Source: Acanthacorydalis orientalis (taxonomy: Eukaryota > Arthropoda > Insecta > Megaloptera > Corydalidae). From it: DNA of 64,000 nucleotides. Position numbers and translations under genes: made by a program. The notes below the pieces were generated by a model. The model had not been told where the DNA came from, did no database searches, and worked only from the letters and a program-made list of their open reading frames with translations. Shown piece after piece: positions 12,300 through 23,532 of this stretch; within the stretch, counting starts at the first letter, position 1, and every line of letters begins with the position of its first letter. The stretch is from positions 20,569,012 to 20,633,011 of the forward strand of contig CM068313.1 in assembly GCA_034766995.1 (NCBI GenBank), written 5' to 3'.

Positions 12300-12311
12300 G
12301 AGAGAGAGAGA
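12259..12311. repeat. Compound (AT)n(GA)n microsatellite
   Basis: About 38 bp of AT repeats run directly into a GA repeat at about 12,299-12,311. Confidence 0.9.
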
Positions 12312-12963
12312 TCAAAATAAAAAATAACTAATGGCTGAAAAATAATGATAATAATATTTCAAAAAAATAGTAATATATTGTCAAGAGATTTCGAGAAATG
12401 TAAATTAATACCTAAACTATTAAATAAATACCTAATTATGTTATAAAAATCTCACACAGCATTCAAATCAAAACATATTGGAAAATTTTTGCAAAACATG
12501 TCAGAAAGTACAGTAATGCTAAATTTATCCTAAAGTAGATACAATAAAGTGGTTAAAGTTTTTGATTATAAAATGATTTTATATAATGTAGTAGACATTT
12601 TCTGTTAAACATTGAAGAAATTTTGTTCAATTCTCTCATGCTCGAATAATGTTTCTCTTTCCAGCTCATTTTTACATGAATTTTGTGAAAAAAGGTCACG
12701 AAGAAACTCTAAATTGTCAAAAACGAATCCTTAAAGTTCACCTCTTTTATTCGACACAGCCTGAAATCATGTGGTAAACATAAAATAACCCCAACAATAT
12801 TTCGAGCGAAATAGAGATTTCGAAATTCTATCTACACATAGTCAATAACGTACACGCATTTCAATTTAGTGTATTTTCTCAACCACATTCGCAAAAACTC
12901 ACCGTTGTATTAATTCAATATGAAATTATTGTCAATTAAAAATGATTTATCTGTATTTAGATA

Positions 12964-12966
<3 letters not shown>

Positions 12967-13013
<47 letters not shown>
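12967..13013. repeat. (TA)n microsatellite
   Basis: Clean TA dinucleotide run of about 47 bp. Confidence 0.9.
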
Positions 13014-13019
<6 letters not shown>

Positions 13020-13763
13020 TATAACAAATTGTCTTAATTCTCTCAGCAATATAAATTATAGTTTTTCGTACAATTACACAAAATATACATCTAACAATTT
13101 GCTTGAAATGCAAAGGGGGTGAAATATAAACATTTGTTCGGTTTTAATTTAAAACCACAGCATGTTTTCAATTTATTAACTACACAATGCAAACATATAA
13201 CAACACTCAACTTAATGTTTCATTCTATACAATTTAATTAAATTTTCATATATATTTGTCCTACATTACATTATATGTTTCTGTACCTGTTTTAAAAAAT
13301 CTAATATTAAAATATTTTTAAGTATTTCAAAATAAATATGAATTTTCGATATATATTTTAAATATCTCTAATTTTAATTCTTAAAGTATTTAAGTCATAA
13401 TAGTTGTAGTTTCTTCGTAGATTTTTTTTAAAAATATTCCTTTCTGATTCAAATAGCGATTCATGACGTTTTATTTCTAAAATAACTTAGTATTATAAAA
13501 CTTTATGTTATATATGAATGTTATAAAACTTTACTTTTATATTTATTCTTTTAAAATATTTACAACAATGTTAAATAAAATTGGCAATTTTTTTTAATTC
13601 ATTATAACATTTTTTAAAAAAAATAAATAATAATTTTTAAAAGTTTTTTAATATACAAACCAATATTTTTACATTTGAGTTAATTTAAAGTCGGATAAAA
13701 ATGCACTACCTTTTAATGAATAAAGATTCACATAACTTCAAGGATAATTCAAATAAAATTCTC

Positions 13764-13766
<3 letters not shown>

Positions 13767-13829
<63 letters not shown>
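13767..13829. repeat. (TA)n microsatellite
   Basis: Two TA runs joined by a single ATTA interruption near 13,795-13,798. Confidence 0.9.
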
Positions 13830-13832
<3 letters not shown>

Positions 13833-14129
13833 GAGGAGAAAAAATATGTGTAAATTATTGTATACTTAATAAATATTGAAGTTTGAAAATGTCAATAAAC
13901 ATACACACAGTTTATATTCAAAAGTAAAAATGTTTGCATGTTTCAAATAATTCAAAAAGGTTTTTCGGTATCTTCAAAAATATACAGCAATTTTCAGCTT
14001 GCTTTATGATTCATGTGATCGAACACCCAGACATTTTATTTTTATTTTATTTCGTATTCATGATTTGTAATGTGTTGAACTCGATACATGTATCACTTTT
14101 ATATTTTCCGTGAACGATGTTTTGAATGA

Positions 14130-14132
<3 letters not shown>

Positions 14133-14171
<39 letters not shown>

Positions 14172-14321
14172 TGATCTATCTCTGTGTTGATATATACTAG
14201 TATAATTTTTTTACAATTTTTTCCTTTCAATAGTAATAAGGTTCTCCTTAGATGTAAATATTAATTTATCAATTAATTTATATATTTGAAATCATTTACA
14301 TCCATTGAATATATAAAATAT

Positions 14322-14372
<51 letters not shown>
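14133..14372. repeat. Pair of (TA)n microsatellites
   Basis: TA runs at 14,133-14,170 and 14,325-14,372, separated by about 155 bp of ordinary AT-rich DNA. The second leads into a short TATG repeat. Confidence 0.85.
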
Positions 14373-14384
<12 letters not shown>

Positions 14385-14780
14385 TACATGTTTATTTGAA
14401 AAAAAAAAAACAATATGAAAATTCAATACTAATTTATAATATAATTTTAGTGAAATCATCTGCAATACGCGTATTTAAAATTGCCTGTAGTAGTTTTTGG
14501 AAACATGTAAGAAAAACCTTATTAATCTATACATGTTGCATATATTCTCTTATTAATAACAGTATTCTTTTATATTTAATCAGTATTTAGATTATGTGCG
14601 TTGAAGAAGTAATGTTTATTCACAATTTGCATGTATTCGTTCAAATAATCTATTTGAAACGCAGATATGTAAAAATAATCTACTATATATTGACATAATA
14701 AAAAATATTATTTTATTTCAAGGACGAGTCATTATTTGTTTAGAAAACAAAAATTTCCTTTAACACTAATTTTCAATATC

Positions 14781-14816
<36 letters not shown>

Positions 14817-14821
14817 CCTAT

Positions 14822-16773
14822 CAGAGAGGGAAAAGAACGGAAGATGCTACAAATTTAGGTTCCTCGCAATTTTAGAGACCTCAATTTTTATATAATTTTT
14901 TTCTTTCTGAAAGAGAGTTACCTTTTTTTGGATCTTATCAACGAATCGGAAGTCTACATAGGTAATTTTCTTAGGTTAGTTGAACTTTTAAGTAAGTATG
15001 ATCCACTATTAGCGGAATATGTTTCAAAAGTTAAAACAGCACAAAAAGAAAATAAGAGAATGTAGGTTCATTATCTTTCAACGAAAATACAGAATGAGTT
15101 TATTAATATTTATGGCTCGTTTATTCAAAACACAATTATTGATGAAATTAAAATGGCTTATTATTTTTCTCATATTGCTTATGCAACTCCAGACTCATCT
15201 CATAAGGAACAAACAACATTGATTATTCGTTATGTTTAATTTAGAGAATTTTAATTTACAATTAGAAAACATTTTATATGTTTTGATAATTTTATGGATA
15301 AAACGGGCCAAAAAATTGCTCGTCATCTTTTAAGTCTGCTACAGGATTTAAAATTGAATTTTAAAAACTGTGTGGGGAAAAGTTACGATAACGGAACCAA
15401 TATTGTGGGAAAATATAATGGTGTGCAATCGACTATTCTGCATGAAAATAGAAACTGTGGATAAGGTGTGAAAATCATACTTTGAATCTTGTCGGAGTGA
15501 ATTCAGCAAAATCTTGCAAAGAAGCAATAATTTTCTTTAATACTGTTCAGCAAATTTATAATTTCTTTAGTAGAAGTCCAAAAAGATGAGAAGTTTTAAA
15601 AAACATTTTGCAGGCTTTTCCTTGCACAACATTTCAAAAACTAAAAAATTGTCAGCAACGACAAATGTGGTCAAGTCATTGACTCTACATTTGAAGTCTT
15701 TACGAACTGTGTTAAATGAATAAAATTTAAGAAGACTTCCAGTTAATGCACAAATACAAATTCCTGTATTTGAAAAATATTTGTCAAAATTTGAATGTAT
15801 TGTAGTGTCTACAGTTTGGTTGAAATTACTAGTGTTATTACATCGAACGAATCACATTATCGAATCCCGCAAGCAATATTGGATTTAGTGAAAGATAGTA
15901 TTAAGATATTGAAGATATAAAACAAATTAAGAAAACCTGGAAGTCAGTTCTTGTTGAGTATAAAAAAAATGCAGCCGAAAATGAAATCATTATAGAATTT
16001 GAAACAAATCGCCTATTTAAAGACCAGACATCTGCTGAAGAATATTTTCACATAAACGTTTTTGACAAAATCCTCAATTCAATAATAGGTTGATGTATGC
16101 GTAGATTTGAAGCCATTTCTTCTATTTGCAACTTTTTTAAAGGTTTATAGAAATGAAATGAATTAAGAGAATATAGTTTCAAAGGCAAAATTATTACAAA
16201 AGAAAAATGAAAATAATATTAGTGACGAAACTGGAGAATAATAAATGCCGTTGAAGCGTGTATACAAATTAATTTTAAATTACCCACGAAACCAGCAGAA
16301 ATATTTAAAGGAATTATCGATATGGAATTCCTTTAACATATTACTTAATACACCGATTATACTTCGAATTATTTTAACTATGCTTGTGAGTGCAGCAGAA
16401 GGAGAAAGGTCATTTAGTGTTCTGAAAAGGATTAAAAACTTTCTATGATCGATAACGAGTCAAGAGCGACTAAATAGACTGGCGACGTTAAATATAAATT
16501 ACCTAATATTGTTCAGAATCGATAATAATGTTTAATAAAATATAACGAAATACGAAAAGTCAGGCTTTTATTATTATTACTTTTTTTATTTTAGATTATT
16601 CTGATAAAATAACTGAATTTGCTAGTGCTAAAGCGCGAAGAGCTTGTGTTAAATAATTTCTAAATATTAAATATCATTGAACAAGCATAAATATTTTATA
16701 TTTTTTTCCAATTAGTGTTCAATTTTAAAGAGCCTCAAAAATATCATTTATCCCAGTCCTCGCATTTTCTCTG
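14822..16773 (+). mobile_element. Decayed hAT transposon with ZMYM/DUF4371-type transposase
   Basis: Plus-strand transposase remnants appear in the right order: VSKVKTAQKENK, an INIYGSFIQNTIIDEIKMAYYF segment (residues of the DUF4371-type RNase H fold, ~15,020-15,180), SHKEQTTLIIRYV, GQKIARHLLSLLQDLKLNF (~15,305), KSYDNGTNIVGKYNGVQSTI (~15,381-15,440), LNLVGVNSAKSCKEAI, and the C-terminal dimerisation block SAAEGERSFSVLKRIKNFL with TSQERLNRLATLNINYL (16,390-16,505). Stops and frameshifts are frequent and the first catalytic Asp block is scrambled. The proposed ends share CCT(A/T)TCAGAGA in inverted orientation (14,818-14,828 and 16,767-16,777). I could not find a clean 8-bp target duplication, so the exact ends are tentative. 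Confidence 0.8.
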
Positions 16774-16788
16774 AAAGGTCCTTTATAT

Positions 16789-16814
16789 TATATATATATA
16801 TATATATATTATTT

Positions 16815-16853
<39 letters not shown>
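16789..16853. repeat. (TA)n microsatellite, two runs
   Basis: TA runs interrupted by attatttaaatta, just outside the right end of the hAT relic. Confidence 0.88.
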
Positions 16854-16858
<5 letters not shown>

Positions 16859-16859
16859 T

Positions 16860-17796
16860 ATACGTTTTTGTGTATGTATGTATATGTCTGTATGTTGAAA
16901 TTTCTAAATATATATTTTACGTATAAAACAAAATGTAATTCAATATTTGTTTAAAAAGCACCTTTGTTCCAAAACAAATTCAATGTAATAAACTAAAGCA
17001 TGAAAACGAACGAAATATCGTTTGAAAATAAATTAACTTAGTGAAAATTGAATTTAGCAATGTTTCTTTCGATTGCAACTTTCGTTTGCCAATCATTTAT
17101 TTATATAATTTTTTTGATGAAAAGTATCGTAATAAAAATATATAAATATTAATTCATACTTTTATGATAAATAACTATGATTTTTGTTCAATATATACAA
17201 TTCGTAGTGAATTAAATTAATTAAAATAACTATGTATGTATGTATAGACATAAATATACGATTTTGATTTTTTATTAATATTTGAATATTTTCATTAGTA
17301 TTGCGCTTTATATTTTTATCATATTTATAATCATTACAAAAGGTGAAAAACGAAAAATTTCAACCTCAAAACGCTTACCAAACAAATATTTTATACATTA
17401 ATAAGTGAAATGTTCAGTAAAATATATTGAAACATGAAAAGTCATGTTTTCATAATTATTTTTTTTATTTTTATATAAAATTGATTTTTAGTAGATAGTT
17501 TTAATAAAGCTAAAATATATTTGTACTTGTAAAGAGTTTTCATAATAAATTTTAATAATAACATTTACAATTTACATAAATATATGTTTTAAATATTTTT
17601 TTAATTAAAAAAACACTATTTTTATTAAATTTTAGATTTTAAACAAATATATTTTATAACCATTTAATAACTTCGATATAGAACTAACACTCTATGCGGT
17701 GAAAAAGTTTTTTCTAATTAATTAATTTTTAACTAAATTAAGCACATTTTTAACTGAAACACACTTCTTATTTTAACTATTTAAGTGTTTTTTAAA
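16860..17796. other. AT-rich region, nothing recognised
   Basis: No open frame, tandem unit or transposon end is visible between the hAT relic and the satellite flank. Confidence 0.5.
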
Positions 17797-18534
17797 TCAC
17801 CTAAGGTTACCAAAAGTCACCTAAGGTCTCTTATGGTATTCTATGTTCTCGTAAGGTCACCGAAGGTCAACAATCCAAAAATCATAGTTAAACCCGACTG
17901 AAAATTAGACAATGTCCAAAAATCGTAGATAAACCGGAGTGAACTTTAGACAATGTCCGAAAATCGTAGTTAAACACGAGTGATTTTTAGATAATGTCCA
18001 AAAATGAATACATCAGTCGATGCAAAATTAAATTCTGCATGTCGTAGCTTTAATTTTTTTGCCCTAAAATAAATAGCTTGAAAATAATAGCCGAAAAATT
18101 AGAAAAATATGCAGTTTTTTGCCATATTTAATCGAATTTCTACACAAGGTCCAAAAATGCATACGTCAGTATACGCATCATTAAATCACCATTTGTGGTA
18201 TTCATTGTGTGTGTGTGTGTGTGTGAAACGAATTGAAACAGAGTTAGACCGAATTTAAACAGAGTTAAAACCGAGATTAGATCAAGTTTAAACAGAGTTA
18301 AAACAGAGTTAATTGTGGATAATATTCAAAAAGAGTAGTTCAATCCGAGTGATTTTTAGACAATTTTCAAAAATACATAGATCAGTAGACGCGGAATAAA
18401 ATGTTGCATCTCGTGATACTTATTTCCTTGCCCTAAAACCAATTGAGAATAAACCGAGATTAAACTAAGTTTCAAGCGAGTTTAAACCACTTTTAAATTA
18501 TATTTAAACCAAGTCTAATAGAAGACGTATTTAT
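17797..18534 (+). repeat. Degenerate satellite flank (old 41-bp copies and other short tandem units)
   Basis: A mosaic of worn repeats before the main array. At 17,800-17,870 there are variants of TCACCTAAGGTC. At 17,870-18,008 there are three diverged 41-bp units with the core TTAGACAATGTCCAAAAATC, here combined with GTAGTTAAAC instead of the inner-array words. At 18,008-18,420 there are three spaced copies of a CCAAAAATNNATA..TCAGT..ACGC module. At 18,202-18,225 there is a (TG)n run, and at 18,232-18,310 repeated (A)AACAGAGTTA words. Orientation matches the left arm. It looks like the decayed edge of the array, or its source region. Confidence 0.7.
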
Positions 18535-19764
18535 CCCCAAAAAACACATTTCTCTAACTGTTTTTCGGCTATAAATAGTCGAAACTAAGTGCGAAAAGGC
18601 TAATATCGCACATCGATAGATGCACCATACAATTATCTATCACGTGGTGTACAACTCGTGTCGATTGTTTTGCAAAAAAATTTAATTTCGCCCAAAAAAA
18701 CAATTTTTCGACCAATTTTTCGGCTATGAGTAGTTGTAATTAAGTGCAAAATTGCTAATATTGCACATCGTTAAATGCATCATTCAATTGTCTATCACGT
18801 GGTGTGCAATTCTATTTGATTATTTTCCAATAAGATCTAATTTTTCCCAAAAAACCCATTTTTCAACCAGTTTTTCGACTATAAGTAGTCTAAATTAAGT
18901 GCGAAACGACTAATATCACACATCGATAGATGCGTCTTAAAATTATCTATCACATGGTGTGCAATTCGATTTGATTATTATGCAAAAACTCTAAATTTTA
19001 CCCAAAAAATCCATTTTTCAACCAGTTTTTCGGCTATAAGTAGTCGAAATTAGGTCCGAAAAGGCTAATATCGCACATCGTTAGATGTGTCTTAAAATTA
19101 TCTATCAGGTGGTGTGCAACTCGATTTAATTTTTTTCCAAAAAGACTTAATTTTACTCAAAAAACACATTTTTCAACCAGTTCTTCGGCTCTAATTAGTC
19201 GAAACAAGTGTAAAACGCCTAATGTCGTACATCGCTAGATGCGTCTTGAAATGATCTATCACTTGGTGTGTGATTCGATCCGATTATTGTTGAAAATGAC
19301 CTTATTTTACCCAAAAAACCTGTTTTTCAACTAGTTTTTCGGCTATAATTAGTCAAAATCAAATGCGAAACGCCTAAATTCGTACATCGTCAGATGCCTC
19401 TTGAAGTTATCTATCACGTGGTGTGTGACTCGATCCGATTATTGTCCAAAACGGCCTTATTTTACCCAAAAAACCAAAATTTGAACTAATTTTTGCTATA
19501 ATTAGTCGAAATTAAGTGCGAACCGGCTAATGTCGTACATTGTTAGATGCGTCTTGAAATTATCTATTACGTGGTGTGTGATTCGATCCGAGTGTTGTCC
19601 AAAATGGCCTAATTTTACCCAAAAAAACAGTTTTTCAACCAGTTTTTCGGCTATAAATAGTCGAAATTAAGTGCGAAAGGGTTAATGTCGTACACCGTTA
19701 GATGCGTCTTGAAATTATCTATCACCTGGATCCGATTATTGTCCAAAATAGCCTTATTTAACCC

Positions 19765-19963
19765 CAAAAACGTATTTTCCGAAATTATTTTCTTGAGAAA
19801 TCGAGAACACCCCACCCACTTTGCGTTTTTGTCGAAAAATTGAGGAAAATTTTCTATCGATATTTTCAGCGTAATCGAATCTTCTCGACACGTACTTTCT
19901 CGTACAAACATTTAAAACGCGCAATTCGCAGGATAAAGTGTTGAAAAACGCACACTGACATGC
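19765..19963. other. Non-satellite insert within the 155-bp array
   Basis: The satellite stops in mid-unit after ttatttaaccccaaaaa and resumes at ATGCGTCTTGAAATTACC. About 195 bp between is unrelated, with GAGAAATCGAGAACACC and CGTACTTTCTCGTAC, and ends in a tandem CACACTGACATG pair (19,951-19,974). No TE ends or frame were recognised. Confidence 0.6.
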
Positions 19964-21984
19964 ACACTGACATGCGTCTTGAAATTACCTATCACGTGGT
20001 TGGTGACTCGATCCTATTATTGTCCAAAATGGCCTTATTTTGCCCAAAAAGCCCATTTACAACCACTTTTTCGGCCATAAGTACTCGAAATTAAGTGCAA
20101 AGTGGATAATGTCGTATATCGTTAGATGCGTCTTGAAATTATCTATCACGCGGTGTGCGATTCGATCCGATTATTTGCCAAAATGGCCTTAATTTGCCCA
20201 AAAACCCCATTTTTCAACAAGTTTTTCGGCTATAAGTAGTCGAAATTAAGTGCGAAATAGGTAATGTCGTATATCGTTAGATGCGTCTTGAAATTATCTA
20301 TCACGCGGTGTACGATTAGATCCGATTATTTGCCAAAATGGCCTTATTTTGCCCAAAAAACCCATTTTTCAACCAGTTTTTCGCCCATAAGTACTCGAAA
20401 TTAAGTGCAAAGTGGGTAATGTCGTATATCGTTAGATGCGTCTTGGAATTATCTATCAAGCGGTGTGCGATTCGATCCGATTATTTGCCAAAATGGCCTT
20501 AATTTGCCCAAAAAACCCATTTTTCAACAAGTTTTTCGGCCATAAGTAGTCGAAATTAAGTGCAAAGTGGGTAATGTCGTATATCGTTAGTTGCGCCTTG
20601 AAATTGTCTATTACGCAGTGTGCGATTCGATCCGATTATTTGCCAAAATGGCCTTATTGTGCCCAAAAAAACATTTTTCAACCAGTTTTTCGGCTATAAG
20701 TAGTCGAAATTAAGTGCGAAATGGATAATGTCGTATATCGTTAGATGCGTCTTGAAATTATCTATCACGCGGTGTGCGCTTCGATCCAATTATTTGCCAA
20801 AATGGCCTTATTTTGCCCAAAAAACCCATTTTTCAACCAGTTTTTCGGCCATAGGTAGTCGAAATTAAGTGCAAAGTGGGTAATGTCGTATATCGTTAGA
20901 TGCGTCTTGGAATTATCTATCACGCGGTGTGCGATTCGATCCGATTATTTGCCAAAATGGCCTTAATTTGCCCAAAAAACCCATTTTTCAACAAGTTTTT
21001 CGGCTATAAGTAGTCGAAATTAAGTGCGAAATGGATAATGTCGTATATCGTTAGATGCGTCTTGAAATTATCTATCAAGCGGTGTGCGATTCGATCCGAT
21101 TATTTGCCAAAATGGCCTTAATTTGCCCAAAAAACCCATTTTTAAACCAGTTTTTCGGCTATAAGTTGTCGAAATTAAGTGCAAAATGGGTAATGTCGTA
21201 TATCGTTAGATGCGTCTTGAAATTATCTATCACGTGGTATGCGATTCGATCCGATTATTTGCCAAAATGGCCTTATTTTGCCCAAAAAACTCATTTTTCA
21301 ACCAGTTTTTTGGCCATAAGTAGTCGAAATTAAGTGCGAAATGGGTAATGTCGTATATCGTTAGATGCGTCTTGAAATTATCTATCACGCGGTGTGCAAC
21401 TCGATCCGATTATTTGCCAAAATGGCCTTAATTTGCCCAAAAAACCCATTTTTCAACAAGTTTTTCGGCTATAAGTAGTCGAAATTAAGTGCGAAATGGA
21501 AAATGTCGTATATCGTTAGATGCGTCTTGAAATTATCTATCACGCGGTGTGCGCTTCGATCCAATTATTTGCCAAAATGGCCTTATTTTGCCCAAAAAAC
21601 CCATTTTTCAACCAGTTTTTCGGCCATAGGTAGTCGAAATTAAGTGCAAAGTGGGTAATGTCGTATATCGTTAGATGCGTCTTGGAATTATCTATCACGC
21701 GGTGTGCGATTCGATCCGATTATTTGCCAAAATGGCCTTATTTTGCCCAAAAAACCCATTTTTAAACCAGTTTTTCGGCTATAAGTTGTCGAAATTAAGT
21801 GCGAAATGGGTAATGTCGTATATCGTTAGATGCGTCTTGAAATTATCTATCACGCGGTGTGCAACTCGATCCGATTATTTGCCAAAATGGCCTTAATTTG
21901 CCCAAAAAACCCATTTTTCAACAAGTTTTTCGGCTATAAGTAGTCGAAATTAAGTGCGAAATGGATAATGTCGTATATCGTTAG

Positions 21985-23532
21985 ATGCGTCTTGAAATTA
22001 TCTATCAAGCGGTGTGCGATTCGATCCGATTATTTGCCAAAATGGCCTTAATTTGCCCAAAAAACCCATTTTTAAACCAGTTTTTCGGCTATAAGTTGTC
22101 GAAATTAAGTGCAAAATGGGTAATGTCGTATATCGTTAGATGCGTCTTGAAATTATCTATCACGTGGTATGCGATTCGATCCGATTATTTGCCAAAATGG
22201 CCTTATTGCGCCCAACAACCCATTTTTCAACCAGTTTTTCGGCTATAAGTTGTCGAAATTAAGTGCAAAATGGGTAATGTCGTATATCGTTAGATGCGTC
22301 TTGAAATTATCTATCACGTGGTATGCGATTCGATCCGATTATTTGCCAAAATGGCCTTATTTTGCCCAAAAAACCCATTTTTAAACCAGTTTTTCGGCTA
22401 TAAGTTGTCGAAATTAAGTGCAAAATGGGTAATGTCGTATATCGTTAGATGCGTCTTGAAATTTTCTATCACGCGGTGTGCGATTCGATCCGATTATTTG
22501 CCAAAATGGCCTTATTTTGCCCAAAAAACCCATTTTTCAACCAGTTTTTCGGCCATAGGTAGTCGAAATTAAGTGCAAAGTGGGTAATGTCGTATATCGT
22601 TAGATGCGTCTTGGAATTATCTATCACGCGGTGTGCGATTCGATCCGATTATTTGCCAAAATGGCCTTAATTTGCCCAAAAAACCCATTTTTCAACAAGT
22701 TTTTCGGCTATAAGTAGTCGAAATTAAGTGCGAAATGGATAATGTCGTATATCGTTAGATGCGTCTTGAAATTATCTATCAAGCGGTGTGCGATTCGATC
22801 CGATTATTTGCCAAAATGGCCTTAATTTGCCCAAAAAACCCATTTTTAAACCAGTTTTTCGGCTATAAGTTGTCGAAATTAAGTGCAAAATGGGTAATGT
22901 CGTATATCGTTAGATGCGTCTTGAAATTATCTATCACGTGGTATGCGATTCGATCCGATTATTTGCCAAAATGGCCTTATTGCGCCCAACAACCCATTTT
23001 TCAACCAGTTTTTCGGCTATAAGTTGTCGAAATTAAGTGCAAAATGGGTAATGTCGTATATCGTTAGATGCGTCTTGAAATTATCTATCACGTGGTATGC
23101 GATTCGATCCGATTATTTGCCAAAATGGCCTTATTTTGCCCAAAAAACCCATTTTTCAACCAGTTTTTCGGCTATAAGTTGTCGAAATTAAGTGCAAAAT
23201 GGGTAATGTCGTATATCGTTAGATGCGTCTTGAAATTATCTATCACGTGGTATGCGATTCGATCCGATTATTTGCCAAAATGGCCTTATTTTGCCCAAAA
23301 AACTCATTTTTCAACCAGTTTTTTGGCCATAAGTAGTCGAAATTAAGTGCGAAATGGGTAATGTCGTATATCGTTAGATGCGTCTTGAAATTATCTATCA
23401 CGCGGTGTGCAACTCGATCCGATTATTTGCCAAAATGGCCTTAATTTGCCCAAAAAACCCATTTTTCAACAAGTTTTTCGGCTATAAGTAGTCGAAATTA
23501 AGTGCGAAATGGATAATGTCGTATATCGTTAG
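21985..23532 (+). repeat. Higher-order repeat: two 774-bp five-monomer blocks
   Basis: Blocks starting at 21,985 and 22,759 are each 774 bp (five 155-bp monomers minus one base). Both carry the same one-base deletion variant CGCCCAACAACCC in their second monomer, so they are recent copies. A related four-monomer block starts at 23,533. Confidence 0.8.

Larger units (their letters stand above)
11349..14821. other. AT-rich region without recognised genes
   Basis: Contains only AT-rich DNA and the microsatellites 12,259-12,311, 12,967-13,013, 13,767-13,829, 14,133-14,170, 14,325-14,372 and 14,784-14,813. A patch at 12,600-12,900 is less AT-rich but shows no convincing frame. The missing upstream receptor exon was looked for here and not found. 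Confidence 0.6.

Noticed and set aside
19651..19911. 86-aa minus-strand frame over the satellite insert
   Set aside because: Half of it is satellite sequence and no domain is visible; it is best explained as chance.
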